The notes: generated by a model from the sequence alone, not told the origin. A stretch of DNA of 64,000 nt from Paracoccus aerius (GCF_014656455.1 NZ_BNCL01000003.1:291988-355987), one strand, 5' to 3'; counted from the stretch's first letter, positions 10,312 through 20,828 are shown. Numbers and translations are program-made.

Positions 10312-11733
10312 CTAGGCAGCCGAGCCCCCGACCGTCAGCCCGCCGATCAGCAGCGTCGGCTGGCCCACGCCCACCGGCACCCATTGCCCCTGCTTGCCGC
10401 AATTGCCGATGCCCGGATCCAGGGCCATGTCGTTGCCGATGGCGCGCACCTGCTGCAGCGCGGTCGCCCCGTCGCCGATCAGCGTCGCGCCCCGGATCGG
10501 GTCGCCCACCACGCCGTTCCTGACGCGATAAGCCTCGGTGCAGGAAAACACGAACTTGCCGTTGGTGATGTCCACCTGGCCGCCGCCGAAGCCCACTGCA
10601 TAGATGCCGTCCTTCAGGTCCGCCAGGATCGCGGCCGGGTCCGCTTCGCCGCCGGGCATGTAGGTGTTGGTCATGCGCGGCATCGGCGCGTGCGAGAAGC
10701 TTTGCCGCCGGCCGTTGCCGGTCGGATCCACCCCCATGAGACGCGCGTTCTGGCGGTCCTGCATGTAGCCGACCAGGATCCCGTCCTCGATCAGCACGTT
10801 GCGGGCAGGGGACATCCCTTCGTCATCAACGCCGATGGACCCGCGCCGGTCGGGGATGGTGCCGTCGTCCACCACCGTCACGCCGGGGGCTGCGACACGT
10901 TGTCCCATCAGCCCCGCAAAGGCCGATGCTTTCTTGCGGTTGAAATCGCCTTCCAGGCCATGGCCCACGGCCTCGTGCAGAAGGATACCGGGCCAGCCGG
11001 GGCCAAGCACGACATCCATCACGCCAGCCGGCGCGGGCACGGACCGCAGGTTGACCAGGGCGATGCGCAGCGCCTCGTCCACGGCGGGTTGCCAATGGGC
11101 CGGGTCCATCAACCCGGCCAGCGGAATGCGCCCGCCGCCGCCATGCCCGCCCGATTCACGGCGGTCGTTATTCTCGACGATCACGCTGACATTCAGCCGC
11201 GCCATGGGGCGGATGTCGGTCACCAGCCCGCCCTCGGGGCGCAGGATCGCCACCTGCTGCAGCGACGAGGCCAGCGAGACCGTCACCTGAACCACCCGCG
11301 GGTCGCGCGACCGGGCATAATCGTCGATCTGCCGCAAAAGCTCGATCCTTTGGGCAAAGGGAACGCCCTCGGCGGGGTCGGCGGCCATGTATAGCGGCTG
11401 CACCTGCATGGGTGCGGCGGGCGCCATGACCCCGCCGCCCTGGCCCACGGCCAGCCGGGCGGTCTCGGCGGCGCGGCGCAGGGCCGGTTCCGAAATCTCG
11501 GTCGAATGGGCATATCCCGTCACCTCGCCGCGGACGGCGCGCAGGCCGAAACCCTGTTCGGCGGTATAGCCCGAGTTGCGCAGACGCCCGTCGTCGAAGA
11601 CCAACGATTCAGACACCGAATGTTCCAGGAACAACTCGCCATCCTCGGCCCCCGCCGTGGCTTCGCGCAGGACCGCCAGGGCCCGGTCCCGGTCGAGATG
11701 CGAGGTAAACGGATCAAAAGAGGTTCGGCTCAT
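10312..11733 (-). CDS. tldD: TldD, metalloprotease of the TldD/PmbA family
   Basis: 473 aa. The zinc-binding motif HEAVGHGLEGD (HExxxH) at about residue 251 is diagnostic of TldD, the catalytic partner of TldE/PmbA in peptide maturation and gyrase-inhibitor handling. The C-terminal barrel contains GFGGGQVDITNGKFVF and IGNCGKQGQ, also typical. tldE is not in the window. It is divergent from ctaC across about 180 bases. Confidence 0.95.
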   Translation of the reverse strand: MSRTSFDPFTSHLDRDRALAVLREATAGAEDGELFLEHSVSESLVFDDGRLRNSGYTAEQGFGLRAVRGEVTGYAHSTEISEPALRRAAETARLAVGQGGGVMAPAAPMQVQPLYMAADPAEGVPFAQRIELLRQIDDYARSRDPRVVQVTVSLASSLQQVAILRPEGGLVTDIRPMARLNVSVIVENNDRRESGGHGGGGRIPLAGLMDPAHWQPAVDEALRIALVNLRSVPAPAGVMDVVLGPGWPGILLHEAVGHGLEGDFNRKKASAFAGLMGQRVAAPGVTVVDDGTIPDRRGSIGVDDEGMSPARNVLIEDGILVGYMQDRQNARLMGVDPTGNGRRQSFSHAPMPRMTNTYMPGGEADPAAILADLKDGIYAVGFGGGQVDITNGKFVFSCTEAYRVRNGVVGDPIRGATLIGDGATALQQVRAIGNDMALDPGIGNCGKQGQWVPVGVGQPTLLIGGLTVGGSAA

Positions 11734-11911
11734 GGCGGCTCATCTTTCTGACGCGGCCCGGGCGGCCCAGTGCCGGTAATTTGCTTGGGCAGGCTTATGT
11801 ATCACTTGCCCGCTGGGACGAGATATGGTCATAGAACGGTCAGTGTTAAAGGAAAAGGGCCGCCCTTGGGCGACCTGCGGTCGCGCGGCCGCGCCAGGAT
11901 AACGGGATGGG

Positions 11912-12814
11912 ATGATGGCAATAGCGATGATTCGCCGGACAGTCGCGGCAGCTTCGGGGCTTGCGACGGCGGGAATGGTAGCCGGGTCGGCCTTTGCGCA
12001 GGATGTGTTGGGCGAACTGCCCGTGATCGGCAAGCCCGAGCCGCGCGGCGTGAACTTCCAGCCCGCGGCCACCGAACTGGCCCGCGACCAGCAGTGGCTG
12101 GATCATTTCGTGCTGATCATCATCACCGTCGTGACGCTGATCGTCTGCGGGCTTCTGGCCTATGCGATCCTGCGGTTCAACAGGCGCGCGAACCCGGTTC
12201 CGGCCCGCTTTACCCATAACACCCCGCTGGAAGTGGCCTGGACGCTGGTGCCGGTGCTGATCCTGGTGACGATCGGGGCCTTTTCGCTGCCGGCGCTGTT
12301 CCGCAGCCAGGAAATGCCCGCCGACCCCGATGTTGTGATCAAGGCCACCGGCAACCAGTGGTACTGGTCCTATGAATATCCCGAGAACGGGATCAGCTTC
12401 GATTCGATCATGCTGGCCAAGGAAGAACTGGCCGACTATGGCTATTCCGAGGACGAGTTCCTGCTGGCCACCGATACGGCCGTGGTCGTGCCCGTCGGCC
12501 AGACGGTGCTGCTGCAGGTGACCGGCAACGACGTGATCCATTCCTGGTCGGTTCCCGCCTTTGCCGTCAAGCAGGACGCCGTTCCGGGCCGCATCGCGCA
12601 AGCCTGGTTCAATGTCGAGCAGGAAGGCGTCTATTTCGGCCATTGCTACGAACTCTGCGGCATCAACCACGCTTATATGCCCATTGTCGTGAAGGCCGTC
12701 AGCCCCGAGGTATATGCCGAATGGGTCGCCGAACAGGGCGGCACGCTTGAAGGGGCGCCGGCGACCGCCGCGCTGTCCACCGATGAAACCGTGACGCTGG
12801 CCGAGGCCGACTGA
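11912..12814 (+). CDS. ctaC: Cytochrome c oxidase subunit II
   Basis: 300-aa subunit of the aa3-type oxidase. An N-terminal signal sequence (cleavage probably after AGSAFA) is followed by two membrane helices (about 50-75 and 90-115) and the periplasmic cupredoxin domain. CuA ligands are visible: a His in VIHSWSVP (about residue 209), and Cys-x3-Cys with Glu, His and Met in [14 protein letters not shown] (about 243-257). Aromatic WYWSYEYP, the electron entry patch, is present. It heads ctaC-ctaB-small gene-ctaG-ctaE. In-frame ATGs at 11912 and 11915 leave the exact start open. Subunit I (ctaD) is not in this window. Confidence 0.96.
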   Translation: MMAIAMIRRTVAAASGLATAGMVAGSAFAQDVLGELPVIGKPEPRGVNFQPAATELARDQQWLDHFVLIIITVVTLIVCGLLAYAILRFNRRANPVPARFTHNTPLEVAWTLVPVLILVTIGAFSLPALFRSQEMPADPDVVIKATGNQWYWSYEYPENGISFDSIMLAKEELADYGYSEDEFLLATDTAVVVPVGQTVLLQVTGNDVIHSWSVPAFAVKQDAVPGRIAQAWFNVEQEGVYFGHCYELCGINHAYMPIVVKAVSPEVYAEWVAEQGGTLEGAPATAALSTDETVTLAEAD

Positions 12815-12855
12815 CCGTCGGTCGGACCAGCGACACAAGCCAGACCGAAGACGAG

Positions 12856-13773
12856 ATGACCGACATCAACACCTATGACGGCGCCCCCGAGGCCGAGTTC
12901 CGCGACTTTGTCGCGCTGCTCAAGCCGAGGGTGATGTCGCTGGTCGTCTTCACCGCCTTTGTCGGCCTGTGGGTGGCGCCCGTCGACGTGCATCCCTTCA
13001 TCACCTTCTGTTCGGTTCTGTTCATCGCGCTTGGCGGCGGGGCGTCGGGCGCGCTGAACATGTGGTATGACGCCGACATCGACGCCGTGATGCGCCGCAC
13101 CCAGGGCCGCCCCATCCCGGCAGGCCGGATCGAGGGGGGCGCGGCGCTGTCGCTGGGCCTGATCCTGGCAGGCTTTTCGGTGATGATGCTGGGCCTGGCC
13201 GCGAACTGGTTCGCGGCGGGTTTCCTGGCCTTCACGATCTTCTTCTATGCCGTGGTCTACACCATCTGGCTGAAACGCTGGACGCCGCAGAACATCGTCA
13301 TCGGCGGCGCTGCCGGTGCCTTCCCGCCGATGATCGGCTGGGCCTGCGCCACGGGCGGGATCAGCATCGAATCGCTTCTGATGTTCGCGCTGATCTTCTT
13401 CTGGACGCCGCCGCATTTCTGGGCGCTCGCGCTGTTCATGAAGTCCGACTATCACGAGGCCAGGGTGCCGATGCTGACGGTCACGCATGGCCGCCCCGCG
13501 ACGCGCCGCCACATCTTCGCCTATACGCTGGTGCTGGCGCCCTTCGCGATCTGGCTGGGGCTTACGTCGGTCGGCGGGCCGATCTATCTGGCCGCGGCGG
13601 TGGTGCTGAACGCGCTGTTCATCCACGGCGGCTGGCAGATCCTGCGCCGGGACGAGGCTGCGGCGGTGGCCGATGGCTATGCGGTGGAAAAGCGCGTCTT
13701 CAAGCTGTCTCTTTACTATCTGTTCCTGCACTTCGTGGCATTGCTGGTCCAGAATGCAGCGGGGGCCTGGTGA
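12856..13773 (+). CDS. ctaB: Protoheme IX farnesyltransferase (heme O synthase)
   Basis: 305-aa UbiA-superfamily membrane enzyme that adds a farnesyl group to heme b, giving heme O for aa3 oxidase. The prenyl-binding Asp-rich motif [19 protein letters not shown] starts near residue 69, the second loop is [17 protein letters not shown], and about nine hydrophobic helices are evident. It lies 41 bases after ctaC and its TGA overlaps the ATG of the next small gene. Confidence 0.96.
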   Translation: MTDINTYDGAPEAEFRDFVALLKPRVMSLVVFTAFVGLWVAPVDVHPFITFCSVLFIALGGGASGALNMWYDADIDAVMRRTQGRPIPAGRIEGGAALSLGLILAGFSVMMLGLAANWFAAGFLAFTIFFYAVVYTIWLKRWTPQNIVIGGAAGAFPPMIGWACATGGISIESLLMFALIFFWTPPHFWALALFMKSDYHEARVPMLTVTHGRPATRRHIFAYTLVLAPFAIWLGLTSVGGPIYLAAAVVLNALFIHGGWQILRRDEAAAVADGYAVEKRVFKLSLYYLFLHFVALLVQNAAGAW

Positions 13774-13964
13774 TGGCGCTGAATACGGAACATGAACTTC
13801 ACAAGCGGCGCCGGTCCCGCAATGTCGGGCTGGGGCTTGTGCTGGTGGCCTTTGTCGCCCTGGTCTTCGGGCTGACGGTCGTGAAGGTCCAGCAGGGCGA
13901 CCTGATGGAAGCCTATGACCACCAGCCGCGCGTCTCGGTCCTTCCCCAGGAGGCAGAGGAATGA
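13773..13964 (+). CDS. Small membrane protein of cytochrome oxidase operon (CoxF-like)
   Basis: 63 aa: basic N-terminus ([11 protein letters not shown]), one membrane helix (about residues 19-38, [20 protein letters not shown]) and a short C-terminal tail. A similar small gene sits between ctaB and ctaG in many Rhodobacterales and is usually annotated as an oxidase assembly or CoxF protein; its exact role is not established. I take the ATG at 13773, which overlaps the ctaB stop. The gene's own TGA overlaps the ctaG ATG. Confidence 0.82.
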   Translation: MALNTEHELHKRRRSRNVGLGLVLVAFVALVFGLTVVKVQQGDLMEAYDHQPRVSVLPQEAEE

Positions 13965-14530
13965 GCATGTCGCCCGAAAAGAAGACCGTTACATGGCTGG
14001 TGGGCGTCGTCGTGACGATGGGGGCGCTGGCCTGGGCGGCTGTGCCCTTCTATGACTGGTTCTGCCGCGTCACCGGCTTTGGCGGCACGACCCAAGTGGC
14101 GGTCTCGGCGCCCGATCACGTGCTGGACGAGGTCGTCCGGGTCCGTTTCGACGCCAATGTGGACAAGAACCTGGAATGGACCTTCCGCCCCATGCAGACC
14201 AGCATGGAGATCAAGATTGGCGAGAACGGCCTGGCCTTCTACGAGGCCATCAACAATTCCGACGTGCCCATCACCGGCACCGCCAGCTACAACGTCGCGC
14301 CGGAAGTGTCGGGCTATTACTTCAGCAAGATCGAGTGCTTCTGCTTCACCGAGCAGACCCTTCAGCCGGGCGAGCGGATCGAGATGCCGGTCAGCTTCTA
14401 TGTGGACCCGGAACTGGTCACGGATCGCGACGCAAGCTGGATCAGGGACATCACCCTGTCCTATACCTTCCACCGGACCGAGCCGAAGCAGGCGTCTCTT
14501 GACGCTGCACCGGCCGATAACGTCAACTGA
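13961..14530 (+). CDS. ctaG: CtaG/Cox11, copper chaperone for cytochrome c oxidase CuB
   Basis: 189 aa. One N-terminal membrane anchor (about 10-28) is followed by [15 protein letters not shown], the Cox11 signature, and an Ig-like periplasmic domain. The copper-binding motif CFCF (about residue 127, in [10 protein letters not shown]) is intact. It delivers Cu to the CuB centre of subunit I. The start overlaps the previous stop (ATGA), and ctaE follows after about 30 bases. Confidence 0.96.
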   Translation: MSMSPEKKTVTWLVGVVVTMGALAWAAVPFYDWFCRVTGFGGTTQVAVSAPDHVLDEVVRVRFDANVDKNLEWTFRPMQTSMEIKIGENGLAFYEAINNSDVPITGTASYNVAPEVSGYYFSKIECFCFTEQTLQPGERIEMPVSFYVDPELVTDRDASWIRDITLSYTFHRTEPKQASLDAAPADNVN

Positions 14531-14559
14531 ATACCTCAAGGAGCCGACGGGGATAGCTC

Positions 14560-15390
14560 ATGGCGCACGCAAAGAACCACGATTACCATATCCTTCCGCC
14601 GTCGATCTGGCCCTTCGTTTCCGCCATCTCGGCCTTCCTGATGCTGTATGGCGCAGTAGGCTGGATGCATTCTGGCGAGGTTCATCTGCTGGGCATTCCG
14701 GTCAACGGCCCCTGGCTGTTCCTGATCGGCTTCGTCGGCGTGCTTTACGTGATGTACAGCTGGTGGGCCGACGTGGTCCGCGAAAGCCAGGCGGGCGACC
14801 ATACCCCGGTGGTGCGCATCGGCCTGCAATACGGCTTCATCCTGTTCATCATCTCCGAGGCGATGTTCTTCGTCGCCTGGTTCTGGAACTTCATCAAGAA
14901 CGCGCTGTATCCGATGGGCCCGGAAAGCCCGATCAAGGACGGCGTCTGGCCGCCCGAAGGCATCGTGACCTTCGACCCCTGGCACCTGCCCTTCATCAAC
15001 ACGCTGATCCTTCTGTTGTCGGGCGTCGCCGTGACCTGGGCGCACCACGCGCTTGTCCATGACAACGACCGCAAGACCACCATCAACGGGTTGATCGTCG
15101 CCGTGATCCTGGGCGTCGTCTTCTCGATCCTGCAGGCCTACGAATACAGCCACGCGGCCTTTGGCCTGGCCGACACGTCCTATGCCAGCGCCTTCTACCT
15201 GGCGACGGGCTTCCACGGCATCCATGTCATCATCGGGACGGTCTTCCTTGCCGTTTGCCTGCTGCGCCTGATGAACGGCCAGATGAGCCAGGAAAAGCAC
15301 GTGGGCTTCGAGGCCGCAGCTTGGTACTGGCACTTCGTCGACGTGATCTGGCTGTTCCTTTTCGCGGTCGTCTATGTCTGGGGCAGCTGA
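14560..15390 (+). CDS. ctaE: Cytochrome c oxidase subunit III
   Basis: 276-aa heptahelical subunit of the aa3 oxidase. It begins with [16 protein letters not shown] and contains the conserved helices [13 protein letters not shown] and [20 protein letters not shown], ending [19 protein letters not shown], all standard for subunit III. It is followed directly by a strong hairpin with a T run. Confidence 0.97.
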   Translation: MAHAKNHDYHILPPSIWPFVSAISAFLMLYGAVGWMHSGEVHLLGIPVNGPWLFLIGFVGVLYVMYSWWADVVRESQAGDHTPVVRIGLQYGFILFIISEAMFFVAWFWNFIKNALYPMGPESPIKDGVWPPEGIVTFDPWHLPFINTLILLLSGVAVTWAHHALVHDNDRKTTINGLIVAVILGVVFSILQAYEYSHAAFGLADTSYASAFYLATGFHGIHVIIGTVFLAVCLLRLMNGQMSQEKHVGFEAAAWYWHFVDVIWLFLFAVVYVWGS

Positions 15391-15413
15391 TCCCCGCATG
15401 ACCTGACACATGG

Positions 15414-15440
15414 CGCGCGGGCATGGCCCCGCGCGTTTTT
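15414..15440 (+). terminator. Rho-independent terminator after ctaE
   Basis: An 8-bp perfect GC stem (CGCGCGGG, loop CATGGC, CCCGCGCG) is followed by TTTTT. It ends the ctaCB-ctaG-ctaE transcript. The SURF1 gene starts only 23 bases later, so some readthrough or a promoter inside the hairpin region is likely. Confidence 0.85.
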
Positions 15441-15462
15441 CTTTGCCCCTGGCTTTATCCTC

Positions 15463-16134
15463 ATGCGCCGCATCCTGTTTCCCCTGATCCTTGGCATCGT
15501 CGGCTGCGCGATCCTGATCCAGCTTGGCCTGTGGCAACTGCGCCGGATGGACTGGAAGGAAGGCATGATCGCCAGCATCGAGGCCGGTATCCAGGCCGAA
15601 CCCGTGCCCTTGCCTGCCGCCGTCGACCCCTCGATGAAATACCTGCCCGTGACGGTCAGCGGCACCACGACCGGGGCAGAAATCGACGTGCTGTCCCATA
15701 CCAAGGAACAGGGCGGCGGCTACCAGGTCGTGTCGCGCTTTGTCACCGATGACGGGCGGGCGATCATGGTCGACCGCGGCTTCGTCCCGCAGGAGCTGCG
15801 CCATGTCGAACGGCCCCCCGTCCGGCTGAACATCCGGGGCAACCTGCACTGGCCCGACGAAAAGGGCAGCGCCACGCCCGACCCTAATCTGGACGAGAAT
15901 ATCTGGTTCGCCCGCGACGTGCCCGCCATGGCCGAGGTGCTGGATACCCAGCCGATCCTGGTGGTCGCCAGCTTCGTCGAGGGCGACGCGCAGGGGGTGG
16001 AACCGATCCCCGTCGCGGTCGAGGGGATCCCCAACAACCACCTGTCCTATGCCGTCCAGTGGTTCCTGATCGCGGCAACCTGGGCAGGGATGACAGTGGC
16101 CCTGATCTGGCGTATCAGGCAGCGGAAATACTAA
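15463..16134 (+). CDS. SURF1 family protein, cytochrome oxidase assembly
   Basis: 223 aa with a membrane helix at each end (about 4-20 and 197-214) and a periplasmic domain between, the SURF1/Shy1 topology. The motifs LGLWQLRRMDWKEGMI near the N-terminus and NNHLSYAVQWFLIAATW near the C-terminus are the family signatures. SURF1 proteins help heme a insertion into subunit I. It lies just after the ctaE terminator and 10 bases before thrC. Confidence 0.93.
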   Translation: MRRILFPLILGIVGCAILIQLGLWQLRRMDWKEGMIASIEAGIQAEPVPLPAAVDPSMKYLPVTVSGTTTGAEIDVLSHTKEQGGGYQVVSRFVTDDGRAIMVDRGFVPQELRHVERPPVRLNIRGNLHWPDEKGSATPDPNLDENIWFARDVPAMAEVLDTQPILVVASFVEGDAQGVEPIPVAVEGIPNNHLSYAVQWFLIAATWAGMTVALIWRIRQRKY

Positions 16135-16144
16135 GGGAATACGG

Positions 16145-17521
16145 ATGCGTTACGTCTCGACGCGGGGCCAGGCCCCGGTGCTGAACTTCGAAGGGGCGAT
16201 GCTGTCCGGCCTGGCCCGCGACGGTGGCCTGTACCTGCCCGAGACGATCCCGGCATTTGGCGGACTGAACGACCTGGACGGGTTGCCTTATGAGGAAGTG
16301 GCCTTCCGCGTCGTCCGCCCCTTCACCGGCGACAGCTTTACCGACGACGAGCTGCGCGGCGCCATCGACCGCGCCTACGCCCGCATCGAACACACGGCGA
16401 AGGCGCCCCTGCTCCAGCTGGCCCCCGGCCATCACCTGCTGGAACTGTTCCACGGGCCGACGCTGGCCTTCAAGGACTTCGCCATGCAGTTGATCGCCCA
16501 ACTGTTCGAGATCGCGCTGAAGCGGTCGGGCGAAAGGATCACCATCGTCGGCGCGACCTCGGGCGACACGGGCTCGGCCGCCATCGAGGCCTTCAAGGGC
16601 ATCGACAATGTCGACGTCTTCATCATGTTCCCCCATGGCCGCGTGTCCGAGGTGCAGCGCCGCCAGATGACGACGCCGGACGCCGCCAACGTCCACGCGC
16701 TTGCCGTGACCGGCCACTTCGACGACTGCCAGGCGCGGCTGAAGGATCTGTTCAACGACCACGCCTTCCGCGACCAGGTGGGACTGGCGGGCGTCAACAG
16801 CATCAACTGGGCGCGGGTGGTGGCGCAGATCGTCTATTACTTCACGGCCTGCGCCAGCCTGGGGATGCGCGAGACGGACTTCACCGTGCCGACCGGCAAC
16901 TTCGGCGACATCTTCGCGGGATCCATCGCGCGGGCGATGGGCCTGCCGATCCGCCGGCTGATCGTGGCAACGAACCAGAACGACATCCTGCACCGTGCCC
17001 TGACCACGGGCGAATACCGCGTCGGCACGGTCGAGCCTTCGATCAGCCCGTCGATGGACATCCAGGTCAGTTCCAACTTCGAGCGCGCGCTTTATCTGGC
17101 CTATGGCGGCGAAGCGGCGGCGATTTCGCAACTGATGGACGAATTGAAGGCCGGCGGCTTCACCATCAGCCAGGGTGCGCTTCAGACGCTGCGCGAGCAA
17201 TACCTGTCGGGCCGCGTGTCCGAGGAAGAGACCGTCGCGATGATCCGCACCATCCGCGCCGAAACCGGTGAGGTTTTGTGCCCCCACAGCGCCGTCGGCG
17301 TGGCCGTCGCGCGCCAGCATGTCGAACCCGGCGTGCCGATGGTGACCCTGGCCACCGCCCATCCCGCCAAGTTCCCCGATGCCGTGGAACAGGCCATCGG
17401 CCTTCGGCCCCCGCTGCCGCCGCATATGGCCGCCCTGTTCGACCTGCCCGAACGGGTGACACGGGTTGAAAATGACGTCGAGGCGCTTAAGTCGCTGATC
17501 CTTGAGCGGAGAACCCAGTGA
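16145..17521 (+). CDS. thrC: Threonine synthase
   Basis: 458-aa PLP enzyme converting O-phosphohomoserine to threonine. It begins MRYVSTRGQAPVLNFEGAM, and the PLP lysine is in HGPTLAFKDFAMQL (about residue 109). TSGDTGSAAIEAF and the phosphate-binding region are also clear. The length fits the proteobacterial ThrC class. Its TGA overlaps the GTG start of the M16 peptidase gene, so the two are translationally coupled, an arrangement frequent in Rhodobacterales. Confidence 0.96.
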   Translation: MRYVSTRGQAPVLNFEGAMLSGLARDGGLYLPETIPAFGGLNDLDGLPYEEVAFRVVRPFTGDSFTDDELRGAIDRAYARIEHTAKAPLLQLAPGHHLLELFHGPTLAFKDFAMQLIAQLFEIALKRSGERITIVGATSGDTGSAAIEAFKGIDNVDVFIMFPHGRVSEVQRRQMTTPDAANVHALAVTGHFDDCQARLKDLFNDHAFRDQVGLAGVNSINWARVVAQIVYYFTACASLGMRETDFTVPTGNFGDIFAGSIARAMGLPIRRLIVATNQNDILHRALTTGEYRVGTVEPSISPSMDIQVSSNFERALYLAYGGEAAAISQLMDELKAGGFTISQGALQTLREQYLSGRVSEEETVAMIRTIRAETGEVLCPHSAVGVAVARQHVEPGVPMVTLATAHPAKFPDAVEQAIGLRPPLPPHMAALFDLPERVTRVENDVEALKSLILERRTQ

Positions 17522-18792
17522 ACCAAGACCCGAACCTGCACGTCACGACCCTGCCCAACGGATTGCGCGTCGCCACGCGCCTGATGCCGGGGCTGCATTC
17601 CACAGCCTTGGGCATCTGGGTGAATGCAGGCGGGCGCAACGAACGTCCCGAGCAGAACGGCATCGCCCATTTCCTGGAACACATGGCCTTCAAGGGCACC
17701 GCGACCCGCACCGCCCTGCAGATCGCCGAGGCGATCGAGGATGTGGGCGGCTATATCAACGCCTATACCTCGCGCGATGCGACGGCCTATTACGTGCGCG
17801 TGCTGGAAGACGATGTCGATCTGGCCTTTGACGTCATGTCCGACATCGTGCTGAACCCCGTCTTCGACGAACGCGAGATCGAGGTCGAGCGCGGCGTGAT
17901 CCTGCAGGAAATCGGGCAGTCGATGGACACGCCCGACGACATCATCTTCGATTGGCTGCAAGAGGCCGCCTATCCCAACCAGCCGATGGGCCGCACGATC
18001 CTTGGACCGGCCGAACGGGTCAGCAGCTTCGGCCGCGCCGACCTGGCGGGCTTTGTCGCGGAAAACTATGGTCCCGGCCAGATGATCGTGGCAGCCGCCG
18101 GCGCGGTCGATCACGACCGCATCGTGCGGCTGGCTGAACGCGCCTTCGGGCATCTTGCCCCCGTGATCCAGGCACCGCGAGAGGCCGCTCGCTGGCAGGG
18201 GCTGGAAACCCGCAAGGTCAAGAAGCTTGAACAGGCGCATTTTGCCCTGGCCCTGGAAGGGCCGGGCTATCTGGCGCCCGACTTCTATGCGGCCCAGATC
18301 TTCTCCTCCGCCCTCGGCGGCGGCATGTCCTCGCGGCTGTTCCAGAAGATCCGCGAGGAACGGGGCTTGTGCTATACGATCTTTGCGCAGTCGGGCTTTC
18401 ACGACGACACCGGGATGCTGACGGTCTATGCCGGCACCGGGGCCGAGGATCTGGCCGATCTCTCCACCCTGACCGTGGACGAGATCAAGCGCGCCGCCGA
18501 TGACATGTCCGAGGCCGAGGTTGCCCGTGCCAAGGCGCAACTGCGTGCCAGCCTGCTGATGTCGCTGGAAAGCCCGTCGGCCCAGGCCGAACGCATGGCG
18601 CGGACGCTGGCGATCTGGGGCAGGGTGCCGGACGCGGCCGAGGTTGCGGATCGCATCGCCGCCGTCACCGTGACCGAGGTGCGCGCCCATGCGCAGGCGC
18701 TGATTGCCCAGGCCCGGCCCGCACTTGCGCTTTACGGCCCCGTCAAGGCCGCGCCCGCGCGGGACGCGCTTGCCGAACGGCTTGCCGCCTGA
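17518..18792 (+). CDS. M16 family zinc peptidase (mitochondrial processing peptidase-like)
   Basis: 424 aa. The inverted zinc motif is HFLEH (His51, Glu54, His55), with the distal Glu in EVERGVILQEI about 75 residues later. This active N-terminal half is followed by the second M16 domain with the glycine-rich loop SSALGGGMSSRLFQKIREERGL. Related alphaproteobacterial enzymes are the bacterial relatives of the mitochondrial MPP beta subunit; the substrate here is unknown. It starts with GTG overlapping the thrC stop (GTGA). Confidence 0.93.
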   Translation: MNQDPNLHVTTLPNGLRVATRLMPGLHSTALGIWVNAGGRNERPEQNGIAHFLEHMAFKGTATRTALQIAEAIEDVGGYINAYTSRDATAYYVRVLEDDVDLAFDVMSDIVLNPVFDEREIEVERGVILQEIGQSMDTPDDIIFDWLQEAAYPNQPMGRTILGPAERVSSFGRADLAGFVAENYGPGQMIVAAAGAVDHDRIVRLAERAFGHLAPVIQAPREAARWQGLETRKVKKLEQAHFALALEGPGYLAPDFYAAQIFSSALGGGMSSRLFQKIREERGLCYTIFAQSGFHDDTGMLTVYAGTGAEDLADLSTLTVDEIKRAADDMSEAEVARAKAQLRASLLMSLESPSAQAERMARTLAIWGRVPDAAEVADRIAAVTVTEVRAHAQALIAQARPALALYGPVKAAPARDALAERLAA

Positions 18793-19373
18793 TGTTCCTC
18801 CGACCACGACCCGTGCGGCTGGAAACCGAACGGATCGTGCTGCGCCTGCCTGCCCACGGGGATTTCCATGCCTGGACCTCGCTGCGGCAGGCCAGTCGCG
18901 CCTTCCTGACGCCTTGGGAACCCGTCTGGTCGCCCGACCACCTGTCGCGCAAGAGCTTCGTCAACCGCGTCTACTGGGCGGCGCGTGCCAGCCGGGGCGG
19001 CACGGCGCTGCCGCTGTTCGTGCTGCGGCGCGACGGCGTGCTGCTGGGCGCGATCACGCTGGACAACATCCGGCGCGGCCCGGCCCAGTCGGGGACCATC
19101 GGTTACTGGATCGGGCAGGACTTTGCCCGCCAGGGCTATATGCGCGAAGCCATCGGCGCCCTGGTCCATCACGCCTTCACCGCCCTTGACCTGTCCCGGA
19201 TCGAGGCCGCCTGCCTGCCGGAAAACGCGGCATCGCGTGGCGTTCTGGAAAAGTCCGGTTTCAAGTATGAGGGCGTTGCCCAAAGCTATCTCCAGATCGA
19301 TGGGCGGTGGCGCAACCACGTGCTTTACGCCAACCTGCGCAGCGACCGCCGTGGCCGCACGGATGCGCGATAG
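18792..19373 (+). CDS. GNAT acetyltransferase, RimJ/RimL type
   Basis: 193 aa. RLETERIVLRLP at the start, IGYWIGQDFARQGYMREAI (acetyl-CoA-binding loop, about 98-116) and LPENAASRGVLEKSGF are the RimJ/RimL signature. It may acetylate a protein N-terminus, such as ribosomal protein S5 by RimJ, but this is inferred from family only. The ATG overlaps the M16 stop (TGATG), and an FAD-dependent oxidase gene follows after 6 bases. Confidence 0.88.
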   Translation: MFLRPRPVRLETERIVLRLPAHGDFHAWTSLRQASRAFLTPWEPVWSPDHLSRKSFVNRVYWAARASRGGTALPLFVLRRDGVLLGAITLDNIRRGPAQSGTIGYWIGQDFARQGYMREAIGALVHHAFTALDLSRIEAACLPENAASRGVLEKSGFKYEGVAQSYLQIDGRWRNHVLYANLRSDRRGRTDAR

Positions 19374-19379
19374 GAACAG

Positions 19380-20783
19380 ATGATGCTGAATGACGCCACC
19401 GACGCGCTTGGGCGCCTGCTTCCCGAAGGCGTGCTGAGAGAGATCGGCCCCGCCTATCTGGAAGAACCGCGCGGGCGCTTCAGGGGCCGGGCGGGCCTGG
19501 TCGCGGCGCCCCGCACGGTCGAGGAGGTGGCGGCCGTCGTCCGCGCCTGCGCAGGCGCTCGTGTTCCCATCGTGCCGCGCGGCGGCGGCACGGGCCTTGT
19601 GGGCGGGCAGGTGATGTCGGACGGCACGGTGCCGCTTCTGTTGTCGCTGGAACGGATGAACCGCGTCCGTGACATCCATCCCGAGGAAGGCGTGATCCTG
19701 GCCGAGGCTGGCGCGACCCTGCAGCAGGTCCGCGAGGCTGCGGCCAGGGTGGGCCGGCAGTTTCCGCTGGCCCTTGCATCGGGCGGGACGGCCCAGATTG
19801 GCGGGGTGCTGGCGACCAATGCGGGCGGTGTGAACGTGTTGCGCTATGGCAATGCCCGCGCCTTGTGCCTGGGGATCGAGGCGGTCTTGCCGCAGGGGCA
19901 GGTCATGCATGACCTGAAGCGTCTGCGAAAGGACAACACCGGCTATGACCTGCGCGACCTGCTGATCGGGGCCGAGGGCACGCTGGGCATCATCACCGCC
20001 GCATCCCTGGTGCTGGCCCCGGTGCCTGCTGAAACCGGCGTCGCGATGCTGGTCGTGGAATCGCCCGAGGCTGCGCTGACCCTGCTGTCCCTGGCTCAGG
20101 CGCGCATGGCCGGGGGCGTGACGGCCTTTGAACTGATCTCGGGGCAGGGGCTTCGCTTCCTGGACGTGGCCTTTCCCGCCCTGCGCCAGCCCTTCGCGGA
20201 CCGCCCCGACTGGCTGGTCCTGATCGAGGTGGGCCTTCCTGCAGGCCTGTCGGCCGACGAGGCGCTTGAAGGCCTGTTCACCGACGCGGCCGAGGCCGGC
20301 CTGGTTAGCGACGGCGTGATCGCCCGGTCAGGCCAGCAGGCGGCCGAGTTGTGGGCAGTCCGCGAGACGATCCCCGACGCCAACCGCCACATCGGCGCCA
20401 TTGCCAGCCACGACATCAGCCTACCCCTGTCGGAAATCGCCCGCTTCATCCGCGATGCCAGCACCATGCTGGTGGACATGGCCGACCTGCGCATCAACTG
20501 CTTCGGCCACCTTGGCGACGGCAACCTGCATTTCAACCTGTTCCCGGCCGAGGGTCGGACGCGCGACACCTATGACGACATCCGCCGCAGCCTGTCGCGC
20601 GCCGTGCATCAGATGGTCGTGGAACGCGGCGGGTCGTTTTCGGCGGAACACGGGGTGGGGCGGCTGAAGGCCGCGGAACTGGCCGAATGGGGCGATCCAA
20701 CCCGGCTGGCGGCGATGCGGGCGATCAAGGATGCGCTGGATCCCGCGGGGATCATGAATCCGGGGGTGATCCTGCCGCTTTAG
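19380..20783 (+). CDS. FAD-linked oxidase/dehydrogenase (GlcD / D-2-hydroxyglutarate dehydrogenase type)
   Basis: 467 aa. The N-terminal PCMH FAD domain has the loop PRGGGTGLVGGQ (about residues 63-74) and SGGTAQIGGVLATNAGG. GTLGIITAASLVL follows, then the FAD-oxidase C-terminal domain with INCFGHLGDGNLHFN and GSFSAEHGVGRLK. The family oxidises D-2-hydroxy acids (glycolate, D-lactate, D-2-hydroxyglutarate), and the substrate cannot be told from sequence. ATGs at 19380 and 19383 are both possible starts. Confidence 0.9.
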   Translation: MMLNDATDALGRLLPEGVLREIGPAYLEEPRGRFRGRAGLVAAPRTVEEVAAVVRACAGARVPIVPRGGGTGLVGGQVMSDGTVPLLLSLERMNRVRDIHPEEGVILAEAGATLQQVREAAARVGRQFPLALASGGTAQIGGVLATNAGGVNVLRYGNARALCLGIEAVLPQGQVMHDLKRLRKDNTGYDLRDLLIGAEGTLGIITAASLVLAPVPAETGVAMLVVESPEAALTLLSLAQARMAGGVTAFELISGQGLRFLDVAFPALRQPFADRPDWLVLIEVGLPAGLSADEALEGLFTDAAEAGLVSDGVIARSGQQAAELWAVRETIPDANRHIGAIASHDISLPLSEIARFIRDASTMLVDMADLRINCFGHLGDGNLHFNLFPAEGRTRDTYDDIRRSLSRAVHQMVVERGGSFSAEHGVGRLKAAELAEWGDPTRLAAMRAIKDALDPAGIMNPGVILPL

Positions 20784-20828
20784 GAACCTGTCGCGCCTGC
20801 CCGGTGTTCGCTGGGAAAAGAGGCACAC